From Pseudomonadota bacterium (GTDB taxonomy: Bacteria; Pseudomonadota; Alphaproteobacteria; Acetobacterales; Acetobacteraceae): a stretch of 64,000 bases of DNA. A program made the translations under genes and the position numbers. This document shows, piece after piece, positions 28,721-40,121 of this stretch. The notes under the pieces were generated by a model. It was not told where the DNA came from and ran no database searches. It saw only the letters and a program-made list of their open reading frames with translations. The stretch lies in assembly GCA_021801255.1 (NCBI GenBank), contig JAJYYH010000025.1, positions 1-64,000 on the forward strand. The letters run 5' to 3'. Within the stretch, counting starts at the first letter, position 1. Every line of letters begins with the position of its first letter.

Positions 28721-29320
28721 ATGGATTTCGTTGCCAATGAACGTCTAGCGCTCTTCATCGACGGCGCCAATCTCTACTCCGCCTCGCGCAATCTCGGCTT
28801 CGATGTCGATTACCGCAGCCTGCTGGAATTTTTCCGCGCCCGCGCGCAGCTGATCCGCGCCTATTACTATTCGGCGCTGCTCGAGACCGAGGAATATTCG
28901 CCGCTCAAACCGCTCACCGACTGGCTCGCCTATAACGGCTACACGCTGGTCACCAAGCCGGCCAAGGAATTCACCGACGCCTCCGGGCGGCGGCGGGTCA
29001 AGGGCAATATGGATATCGAGCTGGCGATCGACATGCTCGAACTCAGCCCCCGGCTTGATCACGCGGTCTTGTTCAGCGGCGACGCCGATTTCCGCCGCCT
29101 GGTGGAGGCCGTGCAGCGCCGCGGCGTGCGGGTGTCGGTGGTCTCCTCGATCCGCACCAGCCCGCCGATGGTGGCCGACGAGTTGCGCCGTCAGGCCGAC
29201 CAGTTCATCGAGCTGGCCGAGATCGCCCCCGAGTTCACCCGCCGCCAGACCGAGCCGCGCGCGCGCTTCACGCCGCGCCCCGGTGGACTCGACCCTTCTC
29301 TCGGCCACGATGAAATCTAA
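28721..29320 (+). CDS. NYN domain (LabA/DUF88) putative ribonuclease
   Basis: A protein of 199 residues. The PIN-like NYN fold shows the first catalytic aspartate in LALFIDGANLYSASR, then RRRVKGNMDIELAIDML, and LFSGDADFRRLVEAVQRRG with the later acidic residues. The C-terminus, RPGGLDPSLGHDEI, is common in alphaproteobacterial members. NYN proteins are thought to be metal-dependent RNases, but few are characterised. The 124 bases separating it from folK hold the divergent promoters. Its end overlaps the following uracil-DNA glycosylase frame by 11 bases if that gene starts at 29310. Confidence 0.9.
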   Translation: MDFVANERLALFIDGANLYSASRNLGFDVDYRSLLEFFRARAQLIRAYYYSALLETEEYSPLKPLTDWLAYNGYTLVTKPAKEFTDASGRRRVKGNMDIELAIDMLELSPRLDHAVLFSGDADFRRLVEAVQRRGVRVSVVSSIRTSPPMVADELRRQADQFIELAEIAPEFTRRQTEPRARFTPRPGGLDPSLGHDEI

Positions 29321-30011
29321 AATTAAAATGGAGCGCCACGAATCGGACATGTCTCTTGTATCCGCGTCCCTGGCGAGCGAGCCGGGGGCGGATTGTCCGC
29401 TCTGTCCGCGCCTGGTGAGCTACCGCGCCGCCAACCGCCAAGCCTATCCCGCGTGGTTCAACGCCCCGGTTCCGGGGTTTGGCGCGCGCGATGCCCGACT
29501 GCTGGTGGTCGGGCTGGCGCCTGGGTTGAAAGGCGCCAACCGCACCGGCCGGCCGTTCACCGGCGATTTCGCCGGCACGCTGCTCTATGAAACCCTGCTC
29601 CGCTTCGGCTTTGCCGAGGGCAGCTATGAGGCGCGGGCCGATGACGGGCTCGCCTTGCGCGATTGCCGCATCGTCAATGCCGTGCGTTGCGCGCCGCCCG
29701 CCAACCTGCCGCAGCCCGGCGAGATCAATACCTGCAACCGCTTTCTCATGGCGACGTTGCAGGAAATGGCGCGGCTGGAGGCGGTGCTGGCGCTCGGCGT
29801 CGTCGCCCATGGCGCGGTGCTCAAGGCCTGCGGCATTCCGCCCGCCCGCTTCCGCTTCCGCCACGGCGCCACCTACCAGCTCCCCGACGGATTGCTGCTC
29901 GCCGACAGCTACCACGTCTCGCGCTACAATACCGCGACGGGGCGACTGAACGGGGCGATGTTCGCCGCCGTGGTGGAAGACATCGCGGCCCGGCTCACGC
30001 CGCGCGGCTAG
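29310..30011 (+). CDS. Uracil-DNA glycosylase, family 5 (UdgB)-like
   Basis: A protein of 233 residues from ATG 29310; ATGs at 29328 and 29349 remain possible and none has a good ribosome-binding site. The Fe-S cysteines begin at CPLCPRLVSYR. The uracil-binding motif is LLVVGLAPGLKGANRTGRPFTGDFAG, with more cysteines in IVNAVRCAPPANLPQPGEINTC. The C-terminal ADSYHVSRYNTATGRL holds the H-x-S loop. Family 5 enzymes excise uracil and other deaminated bases. The A-P-G motif instead of the catalytic D/N of families 1-4 supports this branch. Confidence 0.9.
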   Translation: MKSKIKMERHESDMSLVSASLASEPGADCPLCPRLVSYRAANRQAYPAWFNAPVPGFGARDARLLVVGLAPGLKGANRTGRPFTGDFAGTLLYETLLRFGFAEGSYEARADDGLALRDCRIVNAVRCAPPANLPQPGEINTCNRFLMATLQEMARLEAVLALGVVAHGAVLKACGIPPARFRFRHGATYQLPDGLLLADSYHVSRYNTATGRLNGAMFAAVVEDIAARLTPRG

Positions 30012-30017
30012 CGGCGA

Positions 30018-30971
30018 TCAGGCGCAAAGCCGCTGGCGCGCGGCGGCGTATTCGCGCTTGAGGCGGGCGATCAGCGCTGCTGCCGGAACCACGTCGCGCA
30101 CCGCGCCGATCCCCTGGCCGGAGCCCCAGATATCCTTCCATGGTTTCTTCCGATCGCTGGAAAAACTCATCTTCGAGGGGTCGGATTGCGGCAGGTTATC
30201 GGGGTCCAATCCGGCATTGACGATGCTGGCGCGGAGATAATTGCCATGCACGCCAGTGAAAAGATTGGTATAGACGATGTCATCGGCGCTGCCCGCAACG
30301 ATCGCTTCCTTGTAGGCTGCCGTGGCGTTGGCTTCCGCCGTCGCGATGAAGGCCGAGCCGATATAGGCGAGATCGGCGCCCGCGGCACGCGCCGCGAGCA
30401 CCCCGTCCCCGGTCGCGATCGCGCCTGAAAGCGCCAGCGGGCCAGCGAACCAGGCGCGGATTTCCTGCACCAGGGCAAACGGCGAGATGCGCCCGGCATG
30501 CCCACCGGCACCGGCGGCGACCGCGATCAGGCCATCGGCGCCCTTCTCGATCGCCTTGCGGGCAAAGCCGTTATTGATCACGTCGTGCAGAACGAGACCG
30601 CCATAGGCATGGATGGCCGCGTTGACCTCGGCGCGCGCCCCGAGCGAGGTGATCACCACCGGCACGCGATGACGCACGCAGAGCGCCAGATCCTGCTCAA
30701 GCCGGTCGTTGGAGCGATGCACGATCAGATTGACCGCGAAGGGCGCCGATGGCGCTTCGGGATGCACCGCGTCATGGGCGTCGAGGGCGGCGCGGATGCG
30801 CGTGAGCCACTCGCCCAGCATCTCCACAGGGCGGGCATTGAGCGAGGGAAACGCCCCGATGACGCCGGCGGTGCACTGCGCGATCACCAGATCGGGATTG
30901 GAGACGATGAACAGCGGCGCGCCAATGGCCGGCAACGCCAGCCGCTCGGCGATGGCCGAGGGGAGGGTCAT
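30018..30971 (-). CDS. Nitronate monooxygenase-family FMN protein
   Basis: A protein of 317 residues with a TIM barrel of the NMO/2-nitropropane dioxygenase type: PLFIVSNPDLVIAQCTAGVIGAFP, VITSLGARAEV, GADGLIAVAAGAGGHAG (the FMN/H loop), LSGAIATGDGVLAARAAGADLAYIGSAFIATAEA, and C-terminal DPSKMSFSSDRKKPWKDIWGSGQG. Members oxidise nitronates or act as enoyl reductase-like proteins, so the substrate is open. It is divergent from the liv-pim block, with 277 bases between that I could not resolve into a clear promoter. Confidence 0.88.
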   Translation of the reverse strand: MTLPSAIAERLALPAIGAPLFIVSNPDLVIAQCTAGVIGAFPSLNARPVEMLGEWLTRIRAALDAHDAVHPEAPSAPFAVNLIVHRSNDRLEQDLALCVRHRVPVVITSLGARAEVNAAIHAYGGLVLHDVINNGFARKAIEKGADGLIAVAAGAGGHAGRISPFALVQEIRAWFAGPLALSGAIATGDGVLAARAAGADLAYIGSAFIATAEANATAAYKEAIVAGSADDIVYTNLFTGVHGNYLRASIVNAGLDPDNLPQSDPSKMSFSSDRKKPWKDIWGSGQGIGAVRDVVPAAALIARLKREYAAARQRLCA

Positions 30972-31248
30972 CAGCCGATATTCCCCGGCATCCCGGCGGC
31001 TGGGCAGAATTCTTCCTTCACGTTAACTTCCTTCCCTAAAGGTTATCCCCTGTTCATTGACACGACTTCGCGGCCGATGCCAGTCTCTTTTCTACAAGGG
31101 ATCGCCTGGCGCGTTCAAGCAACCCGGCGCGCCGCGGTCGAGGCGGTGAAACGGCGGGGCAATCCGCCGACAAAATGATCGGGTTGTGCAGGCGCCTGGG
31201 GCCAGGGCCCGAAGATCGGGGATGGGTCAGGCACGAGGGGAGGCGTCG
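30972..31248. other. 277-base divergent intergenic region
   Basis: This gap separates the nitronate monooxygenase gene from livK. It contains a TTGACA at 31057-31062 with no convincing -10 at the proper distance, and AT-rich pieces near 31020-31050. I see no gene or structured RNA. It probably carries the promoter and any operator of the liv-pim operon. Confidence 0.4.
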
Positions 31249-32514
31249 ATGCCGAAAATAGCCGCTCATTTGCGTGGCCGCTCCTGGCTTGTTGTGAAAT
31301 TTCTCGCCGCGCCGGTGTTCGCCGGTCTGCTGTTTGCTGCCACTCACGCCGCGGCCGCGGAGGTCGTGCAGATCGCCTATATTGATCCGTTGAGCGGCCC
31401 CTTCGCCTCCACCGGGCAATTGGGCGAGGAGCATTTGCGTTTCGCAATCGACCGGGTGAACGCCGCCGAGGCGGCGGGCCCCGGGCGGCGTTTCGAACTG
31501 GTGGCGATGGACAACGAGGTGAACCCGGAAAAATCGCTCACCCTGCTGCGCAAGGCGATCGATGGCGGCATCCACTACATCACCCAGGGCAATGGCTCCT
31601 CGGTCGCCTTCGCGCTGTCGGACGCGGTAGCGAAGAACAACCGTCGCGATCCCACGCATGCCGTCGTCTATCTCAACTACGCCGCCGTCGATCCCGGCCT
31701 GACGAATGGCAAGTGCAACTGGTGGCATTTCCGCTTCGACGCCGATAGCGACATGAAGATGAAGGCCCTGGCGAGCTATCTGGTTGGGCGCGCCGATATC
31801 CATAAGGTCTATATCTTCAACCCGGATTATTCCTTCGGCCAGTCGGTGGAAAAAGCCGCGATCGCGATGATCGGCAACCAGCGTCCCGATCTCACGATCG
31901 TCGGCGCCGAGCGCGTGCCGCTCGGCAAAGTTACCGATTTCACGCCCTACATCGCCAAGATGCGCGCCGTCGGCGCGGATGCCGTCGTCACCGGCAATTG
32001 GGGCGCCGATCTCACCCTTCTGGTCAAGGCCGCCGCCGATACCGGCTTTAACGCCACCTTCTTCACCTATTATCTCGGCGCGCGGGAAACCGTTCAGGCG
32101 GTGGGCATGGCGGGCAAGGGCGATGCCCAGATCAGCGAGTGGCACGAGAATGTCGATGCTCCGGCGATCGACAAGATGGCTGCCGCATTCAACGCCAAAT
32201 ATCACGAGAATTTCTACTACTGGCGCGTCGTCGATATGATCGACACGCTCGCCGCGGCGATGAAGGAGGCCGGCAGCACCGATCCCCTGAAGGTCAGCCG
32301 GGTGCTCTCGGGGATGAAATTCTCAACCCCGCTCGGGGCGGAAGAAATCCGCGCCGACAACCATCAATTGCTGCAACCGATGTATATCTCGGTGCTCGCC
32401 CCCGACATGCCGCACATGTTTCCCGGCGTTCCCCTCGGCTTCAAGACCATCAAGCGATTCGACGCCGAGGCGACGCGGCTGCCGACCACCTGTAGCCTGA
32501 AGGCGCCGGACTGA
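31249..32514 (+). CDS. Periplasmic solute-binding protein of a Liv/HAAT ABC transporter
   Basis: A protein of 421 residues from ATG 31249 (GAGGGGAGG upstream). The signal peptide is FLAAPVFAGLLFAATHAAAA, then the type I periplasmic fold: VQIAYIDPLSGPFASTGQLGEEH, VAMDNEVNPEKSLTLLRKAI, YIFNPDYSFGQSVEKA, ADAVVTGNWGADLTLLVKAA. It delivers ligand to the LivHM permease pair. The ligand is unknown; its location before pimFABCD-like genes suggests a dicarboxylate or related organic acid instead of an amino acid. First gene of the liv run. Confidence 0.93.
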   Translation: MPKIAAHLRGRSWLVVKFLAAPVFAGLLFAATHAAAAEVVQIAYIDPLSGPFASTGQLGEEHLRFAIDRVNAAEAAGPGRRFELVAMDNEVNPEKSLTLLRKAIDGGIHYITQGNGSSVAFALSDAVAKNNRRDPTHAVVYLNYAAVDPGLTNGKCNWWHFRFDADSDMKMKALASYLVGRADIHKVYIFNPDYSFGQSVEKAAIAMIGNQRPDLTIVGAERVPLGKVTDFTPYIAKMRAVGADAVVTGNWGADLTLLVKAAADTGFNATFFTYYLGARETVQAVGMAGKGDAQISEWHENVDAPAIDKMAAAFNAKYHENFYYWRVVDMIDTLAAAMKEAGSTDPLKVSRVLSGMKFSTPLGAEEIRADNHQLLQPMYISVLAPDMPHMFPGVPLGFKTIKRFDAEATRLPTTCSLKAPD

Positions 32515-32536
32515 GCGCGGCACCAGGGCCGACGCC

Positions 32537-33475
32537 ATGGAAGGCCTGCTGCTGGTTCTGCTCAACGGGCTGGTCTATGGGCTGTTGCTGTTCATGCTCT
32601 CGAGCGGCCTCACGCTGATCGTCGGCATGATGGGCGTGCTCAATTTCGCGCATGCGAGTTTTTACATGCTCGGCGCCTATTTTGCTTACACGATCAGCGT
32701 CGGCCTCGGCTTCTGGCCAGCGCTGATCATCGCCCCGCTGCTCGTGGGCGGCCTCGGCGCGCTGGTCGAGCGCTACGGCCTCCGCGCCGTGCATCGGCAT
32801 GGCAAGCTCGCCGAATTGCTGTTCACCGTCGGTCTCGCCTTCGTCATCGGCGAGATCGTGCCGCTGATCTGGGGGCGGCCGGCGGTGCCCTACCGCGTCC
32901 CGGCGGTGCTCGATTTCCCCGCCTTCGCCCTTGGCGGGATCAACTATCAGGCCTACCGGCTGTTCATGATGGGCGTTTCGGTGGCGATCTTCGCCGGTCT
33001 CTATGCCGCGCTGGCGCGCACCCGTCTCGGCCTCGTCATTCGCGCGGCACTGACGCATCCCGAGATGGTCGGCATGCTCGGCCATAACGTGCCGCGCGTG
33101 TTTACGCTGGTGTTCGGCGCCGGCTGCGCGCTCGCCGGTCTCGCCGGGGTCATCGGCGGCAATGTCTTCACCACCTCGCCGGGCATGGCGGAGGCGCTCG
33201 GCGCCATCGTCTTCGCCGTCGTCATCATGGGCGGACTCGGCTCCATTCCCGGCGCCTTGTTGGCCTCGCTCGCCATCGGCTTTATTCAAACCGCCTCCGT
33301 GACACTGGACACGCCGCTCGGCGTCCTGCTGGGCCGGCTCGGCATGGCGGTCGATCCGCATGGCGCCCTGGCGGAAATCACCATCGCGCGCGCCGCCCCC
33401 GCCGTGCCCTACCTTCTCCTGGTGCTGGTTCTGGTCGTGCATCCGCGCGGCCTGATGGGCGCGCGCGCCGATTAA
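32537..33475 (+). CDS. livH: Liv-type ABC transporter permease (LivH)
   Basis: A protein of 312 residues, mostly transmembrane helices. The typical LivH start (LLVLLNGLVYGLLLFMLSSGLTLIVGMMGVLNFAHASFYMLGAY) gives way to the ATPase-coupling loop RTRLGLVIRAALTHPEMVGMLGHN and ends with PRGLMGARA. It is one half of the inner-membrane pore with LivM, which starts two bases later. The pair would import the ligand presented by the upstream binding protein. Confidence 0.94.
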   Translation: MEGLLLVLLNGLVYGLLLFMLSSGLTLIVGMMGVLNFAHASFYMLGAYFAYTISVGLGFWPALIIAPLLVGGLGALVERYGLRAVHRHGKLAELLFTVGLAFVIGEIVPLIWGRPAVPYRVPAVLDFPAFALGGINYQAYRLFMMGVSVAIFAGLYAALARTRLGLVIRAALTHPEMVGMLGHNVPRVFTLVFGAGCALAGLAGVIGGNVFTTSPGMAEALGAIVFAVVIMGGLGSIPGALLASLAIGFIQTASVTLDTPLGVLLGRLGMAVDPHGALAEITIARAAPAVPYLLLVLVLVVHPRGLMGARAD

Positions 33476-33476
33476 A

Positions 33477-34775
33477 ATGGCGGACCAAGCCGCGCCTCAG
33501 ACCGCTCTGCTCGCTGGCGTGCCAGGGCGCTCGCGCGCCTGGATGATCTGGCTCGCCGCCACCGCGGCGCTCGCCCTCGTCGCGCCGCATCTGCTGGCCA
33601 GCGGCTTCGGTATTTCGCTGCTCAACCGCATGGCGATCGCGATCGTCTTCGCGCTCTCCTTCAACATGCTGCTCGGGCAGGGCGGCATGCTCGATTTCGG
33701 CCACGCGGTGTTTTTCGGCCTCGGTGGATTTGCCACGATGCATCTGCTGAAACTCGCCGATGCCGGAATTTTTCTCCCCGTGCCGCTGTTGCCGCTGGCC
33801 GGTGCGCTGGGGGGCCTCGTTTCGGCCGTGCCGGCGGGATGGGTCGCGACCCGCCGCGAAGGCACCTCGTTTGCCATGGTGACACTCGGGATCGCCGAAT
33901 TGGCGGTCGCCTTCGTCGTCATGCTGCCGCAATGGTTTGGCGGCGAGGAGGGCGTCTCCGGCGACCGCTCGGCGGAGCCCGCGCTGTTCGGCTTCGATTT
34001 CGGCGCCGCCTTGCAGATCTATTATGTCATCGCCGCCTGGGCGCTGCTCGCGGCAGTGCTGATGTGGGCGATCACGCGCACCCCGCTCGGCCGGCTCACC
34101 AACGCGGTGCGCGACAATCCATTGCGGGTCGATTTTCTCGGCTACGATCCGGCCCGCATCCGTTTTCTGTGCTTCGCTCTGGCCGGTCTCTTTGCCGGGG
34201 TTGCCGGCGGCATGCAGGCGCTCAATGACGAAATCGTCACGGTCAGCAATATCGGCTCGGCGGCGTCGGGTGCGGTGCTGCTGATGACCTATATCGGCGG
34301 CGTCGGCACTTTTTGGGGGCCGGTGCTGGGCGCGATCGTCGTCACCTTGCTGCAGATGGCGCTCGGCACCCTCACCGATGCATGGCAGCTCTATTCCGGC
34401 CTGCTGTTCGTGTTCATGGTGCTGTGGGCGCCGGGCGGCTTGTCGGGGATTATCCTGAGCCACGCACCGCTCCTGCGCGCAGGCCTCGGCCATCGCCTGT
34501 TGGCACGCTATCTCGCCGTCGTGCCGGCGGCTCTGCTGACACTTGCCGGCCTCATTGGTCTGGCCGAGATGGCCTATCGGCTTCAGGCGGTGCGGAGCGG
34601 CGGGGCACCGGGGCGGCTCTTCGGCTTTGCCGTGATGCCGACCGATCCGGTGGCGTGGGTGGCGCCGACGCTGTTGCTGCTGGGGGGGCTTCTCGCGCTC
34701 CGCAGCCTCGCGCCCCGGGCACGGGCGGCTTGGCAGGAGGCGCACACGCTTCTCGCGCGCGGGACGCCGAGATGA
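33477..34775 (+). CDS. livM: Liv-type ABC transporter permease (LivM) with C-terminal extension
   Basis: A protein of 432 residues, longer than many LivM. The core has ALSFNMLLGQGGMLDFGHAVFFGLGG, the coupling loop RTPLGRLTNAVRDNPLRVDFLGYDP and GGVGTFWGPVLGA, and ends the usual family length around residue 340. After it come two more hydrophobic segments (AVVPAALLTLAGLIGLAEMA, then APTLLLLGGLLAL) and a charged tail, probably extra helices. The first base of the LivG start lies inside its stop (ATGA overlap), so LivM and LivG are translationally coupled. Confidence 0.93.
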   Translation: MADQAAPQTALLAGVPGRSRAWMIWLAATAALALVAPHLLASGFGISLLNRMAIAIVFALSFNMLLGQGGMLDFGHAVFFGLGGFATMHLLKLADAGIFLPVPLLPLAGALGGLVSAVPAGWVATRREGTSFAMVTLGIAELAVAFVVMLPQWFGGEEGVSGDRSAEPALFGFDFGAALQIYYVIAAWALLAAVLMWAITRTPLGRLTNAVRDNPLRVDFLGYDPARIRFLCFALAGLFAGVAGGMQALNDEIVTVSNIGSAASGAVLLMTYIGGVGTFWGPVLGAIVVTLLQMALGTLTDAWQLYSGLLFVFMVLWAPGGLSGIILSHAPLLRAGLGHRLLARYLAVVPAALLTLAGLIGLAEMAYRLQAVRSGGAPGRLFGFAVMPTDPVAWVAPTLLLLGGLLALRSLAPRARAAWQEAHTLLARGTPR

Positions 34776-35536
34776 CCGAAAACACCGCGCTGGCGCTCGA
34801 GGATCTCCATAAAAGCTTTGGTGCGACCGCCATCATTCGCGGCGTCTCGCTCGACATCAGGGCGGGATCCTGCCACGCCATCATCGGCCCGAACGGGGCT
34901 GGCAAATCGACGCTTTTTCATCTCATCACCGGCCGCCTGAAGCTCGATCGCGGCCGCATTCGCCTCGCGGGCCACGACATTACCGGGCTTTCGCCGCATC
35001 GCGTCTTCCGTCACGGCCTGGCGCGCAGTTTTCAGGTCACGAGCCTTTTCCCAAGGCTTTCAGTGTTCGAGAATCTGCGCGTCGCGGCGATGTGGCAGGC
35101 GCGCTGCGGCCACGCCTATTGGCGCTCGGTTGCGGGCTATCCCGGTCTGCACGGCCGCGTCCTGGACATGCTCGAAAATCTCCATCTCACCCCGCGCCGC
35201 AACGTGCCCGCCGCCGCCCTCGCCTATGCCGAACAACGAACATTGGAAATCGGCCTGGCGCTGATCGGGGGGGCGCACACCATACTGCTCGACGAGCCAA
35301 CCGCCGGCATGAGCCGCGCCGAGACCGAGCGCGCGGTCGCTCTCCTGCGCCGCCTCGCTGGCGGGCGAACCCTGGTGCTGATCGAGCATGATCTCTCGGT
35401 GGTCTTCGATCTCGCCGATACCATCAGCGTTCTCGCCGAAGGCCAGGTGATCGCGAGCGGCTCGCCGCAAACCGTGCGCGGCGATGCCGCGGTGCGCGCG
35501 GCCTATCTCGGCACCGCCGCCGAGGACCTCGCGTGA
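34772..35536 (+). CDS. livG: Liv-type ABC transporter ATPase (LivG)
   Basis: A protein of 254 residues from ATG 34772, overlapping the livM stop by four bases. It has a normal Walker A (IIGPNGAGKSTLFHLITG), the LivG-typical GLARSFQVTSLFPRLSVFENL, and Walker B with TILLDEPTAGMSRAET. The C signature is degenerate (LAYAEQRTLEIGLAL), as is usual for this subfamily. It is the ATPase partner of LivF, which starts at a GTG overlapping its stop. Cytoplasmic, bound to the LivHM pore. Confidence 0.94.
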   Translation: MTENTALALEDLHKSFGATAIIRGVSLDIRAGSCHAIIGPNGAGKSTLFHLITGRLKLDRGRIRLAGHDITGLSPHRVFRHGLARSFQVTSLFPRLSVFENLRVAAMWQARCGHAYWRSVAGYPGLHGRVLDMLENLHLTPRRNVPAAALAYAEQRTLEIGLALIGGAHTILLDEPTAGMSRAETERAVALLRRLAGGRTLVLIEHDLSVVFDLADTISVLAEGQVIASGSPQTVRGDAAVRAAYLGTAAEDLA

Positions 35537-36234
35537 TGCTCCGCGTGCGCGGGCTCGACGCCTGGTACGGCAAGAGCCAAGTGCTGCGCGGCGTCGATCT
35601 CGAGATCGCCGCGGGCGAGATCGTGGCGCTCCTCGGGCGCAACGGCGCCGGGCGCTCAACCACGCTGAAAGCGATCATGGGCGCGATCACCCGCGCCGGA
35701 TCGATTATGTTCGACGGCGAGGAGATCAGCGCGCTGGCGCCGCATGAAGTGGCCTGGCGCGGGCTCGGCTACGTGCCCGAGGATCGCGCGATCTTTCCTG
35801 GCCTGAGCGTCGAGGAAAATCTCGTCCTCGGTGAAAAAGCCGACAGGCACGGGGAAAAACGCTTTCGCTTGGCCGACGCCTACGCACTGTTTCCGCGCCT
35901 CGCGGAGCGCGCGAAGGCACCTGCCGATGCGCTTTCGGGCGGCGAGCAGCAGATGCTCACCATCTGCCGCACCTTGCTCGGCAATCCGCGCTTGCTCATG
36001 GTGGACGAGCCCACCGAGGGGTTGGCGCCCATGATGGTGGAGCGCATCCAGAAACTTCTCGCGAGAGTTGCGGAGCTTGGCGTGACAATTCTGCTCGTCG
36101 AGCAAAAGCTGACGATCGCCTTGAAATTGGCCCGCCGCCTCTACGTCATGGGTCATGGCAGCGTGGTCTTCGAGGGCACGCCCGCGGCGTTTGCCAGCAA
36201 TGCAAAAATCCGCCAGGAATGGCTGGAAGTGTGA
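35533..36234 (+). CDS. livF: Liv-type ABC transporter ATPase (LivF) with Walker A lysine replaced by arginine
   Basis: A protein of 233 residues starting at GTG 35533 (GTGA overlap with livG) or ATG 35536. The P-loop reads LLGRNGAGRSTTLKAIMG: the invariant lysine is an arginine (codon CGC at 35653-35655). All other motifs are intact: signature LSGGEQQMLTICRTL and Walker B LLMVDEPTEGLAP. The arginine may weaken ATP hydrolysis, so that LivG carries most of it; I have a vague memory of similar P-loops in other LivF proteins. Last gene of the transporter, 29 bases before the beta-oxidation genes. Confidence 0.93.
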   Translation: MMLRVRGLDAWYGKSQVLRGVDLEIAAGEIVALLGRNGAGRSTTLKAIMGAITRAGSIMFDGEEISALAPHEVAWRGLGYVPEDRAIFPGLSVEENLVLGEKADRHGEKRFRLADAYALFPRLAERAKAPADALSGGEQQMLTICRTLLGNPRLLMVDEPTEGLAPMMVERIQKLLARVAELGVTILLVEQKLTIALKLARRLYVMGHGSVVFEGTPAAFASNAKIRQEWLEV

Positions 36235-36263
36235 CACAAGAGAGGCCAGGGGAGAGAGCGCTC

Positions 36264-38378
<2,115 letters not shown>

Positions 38379-38423
38379 GCGGCGCGCTGGGAAGGGTGGG
38401 CTGAGAAGGGAGGGTAGACGGCG

Positions 38424-40100
38424 ATGAGCGGACAACGTCGGCATCCGTGGGAAGCGATCTACCCTCCCGGTCTCGACTGGAGGACGGAGATCGCCACCGG
38501 CACGCTGACCGACATGCTCGATGAAGCGGTCGCCGCTTATGGCGACCGGCCGGCGTTCGAATTCAACGATCGGCGCATGAGTTTCGCGGAATTCGGCGCC
38601 GCCGTTGCGCGCGCCGCCGCCGGCCTTGCCCGCTTGGGCGCCGGGCCCGGGCGCTCGGTTGCGCTTTATCTCGCCAATCTTCCTTATCATCCGATCGCGT
38701 TTTTCGCGGTGCTCCGCACCGGCGCCCGTGTCGTCCATCTCTCGCCACTCGATCCGCCGCGCGCGCTCCGATATAAGATGGAGGATAGCGAGTCTCGCAT
38801 TCTGATCACCGCCAATCTCGCGGGCCTCATGGGGCCGGCCGAAACGCTGCTGCGGGAGGGGATCGCCAAACATCTCGTGGTCGGCGCCGCCGATGCCTGG
38901 GGGAAGCTGCCGGCCGCGCTTTCGCCCCTGCCAGCGGGCGCAATCGATTTCGCAAGCCTCGGCGAAGCGCCGGCACCGCCGGCATGGCCGCGCCTCACGC
39001 CAGATGACGTCGCGGTTCTGCAATATACCGGCGGCACCACGGGGTTGCCGCGGGCGGCGATGCTGACCCATGGCAATCTTACCGGCGCGGTCGCGATCTA
39101 TAACGCCTGGCTTGCCGGCACCGGGCGAGGGTCACAACCGGACGACAAGATCATCGGCGTGCTCCCCTATTTTCATATCTATGCGCTGACCAACGTGCTT
39201 TTGCTCGGCATCAGGAATGGCGTCGAGCAGCTCTTGCGGCCACGCTTTGATGTCGAGACCACGCTCCGCGACATCAGCGAGAAGCGGGCGACCAATTTTC
39301 CTGGCGTGCCGACAATGTGGATCGCGCTCGCCAATCACCCCAATCTCGGACAATGCGATCTATCGTCGCTACGTTCGATCGGCTCCGGCGGCGCGCCGCT
39401 GCCGCAAGACGTCGCCGAGCGGCTGGAGCAGCTCACCGGCCATCGTCTCGGCGGCGGCTGGGGGATGACGGAAACCTCGCCCGCCGGCACCTCGCTGCTG
39501 CCCGGCCAGGCCTATCGCGCCGGGCTGATCGGCGTGCCGCTGCCCGGGATCGAGATGGATATCGCCGCTCTCGACGACCCTCACTGTGTCCTTGCGCCCG
39601 GCGAGCACGGCGAGATCCGCATCAAGGGGCCGAACGTCACCAAATCCTATTGGAAACGCCCGGAAGAAACCCAAAGCGCCTTCGCCGATGGCTGGTTCCT
39701 CACCGGCGATATCGGCTACATGGACGAGACGGGGCAATTCTATCTCGTCGACCGCAAGAAGGACATGATCATCTCTGGCGGTTTCAACGTCTATCCGACG
39801 ATGATCGAAAACGCGATCTATGAGCACCCTTCGGTTGCCGAGGTCATCGTGATCGGCGTGCCCGATGCCTATCGCGGCCAGGCGGCAAAAGCCTTCATCA
39901 CCTTGCGCGAAGGCGCGGCGCCTTTCGCGCTCGAGGAATTGCGCACGTTTCTCGCCGACAAGCTCGGGCGCCACGAACTGCCGACGGCGCTCGAATTTCG
40001 CGACGCCCTACCGCGCACCCCGGTCGGCAAGCTTTCCAAACGTGACTTGATCGAGCAGGAAACCAACAAGCGACCAGCCGACGCCACCGCGTCGCGCTGA
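38424..40100 (+). CDS. pimA: Acyl-CoA synthetase (PimA-like, AMP-forming)
   Basis: A protein of 558 residues, ANL superfamily. The P-loop is VLQYTGGTTGLPRAAMLTHGN, then GGAPLPQDVAERLEQ, GGWGMTETSP, and the hinge WFLTGDIGYMDETGQFYLVDRKKDMIISGG. The catalytic lysine is near the C-terminus in TPVGKLSKRDL. It activates a carboxylate with ATP and CoA. By gene order it is PimA, the pimeloyl/dicarboxyl-CoA ligase. Motifs alone would also allow a medium- or long-chain FadD. Confidence 0.9.
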   Translation: MSGQRRHPWEAIYPPGLDWRTEIATGTLTDMLDEAVAAYGDRPAFEFNDRRMSFAEFGAAVARAAAGLARLGAGPGRSVALYLANLPYHPIAFFAVLRTGARVVHLSPLDPPRALRYKMEDSESRILITANLAGLMGPAETLLREGIAKHLVVGAADAWGKLPAALSPLPAGAIDFASLGEAPAPPAWPRLTPDDVAVLQYTGGTTGLPRAAMLTHGNLTGAVAIYNAWLAGTGRGSQPDDKIIGVLPYFHIYALTNVLLLGIRNGVEQLLRPRFDVETTLRDISEKRATNFPGVPTMWIALANHPNLGQCDLSSLRSIGSGGAPLPQDVAERLEQLTGHRLGGGWGMTETSPAGTSLLPGQAYRAGLIGVPLPGIEMDIAALDDPHCVLAPGEHGEIRIKGPNVTKSYWKRPEETQSAFADGWFLTGDIGYMDETGQFYLVDRKKDMIISGGFNVYPTMIENAIYEHPSVAEVIVIGVPDAYRGQAAKAFITLREGAAPFALEELRTFLADKLGRHELPTALEFRDALPRTPVGKLSKRDLIEQETNKRPADATASR

Positions 40101-40121
40101 GTGAGAGGAGCGAAAATACCC

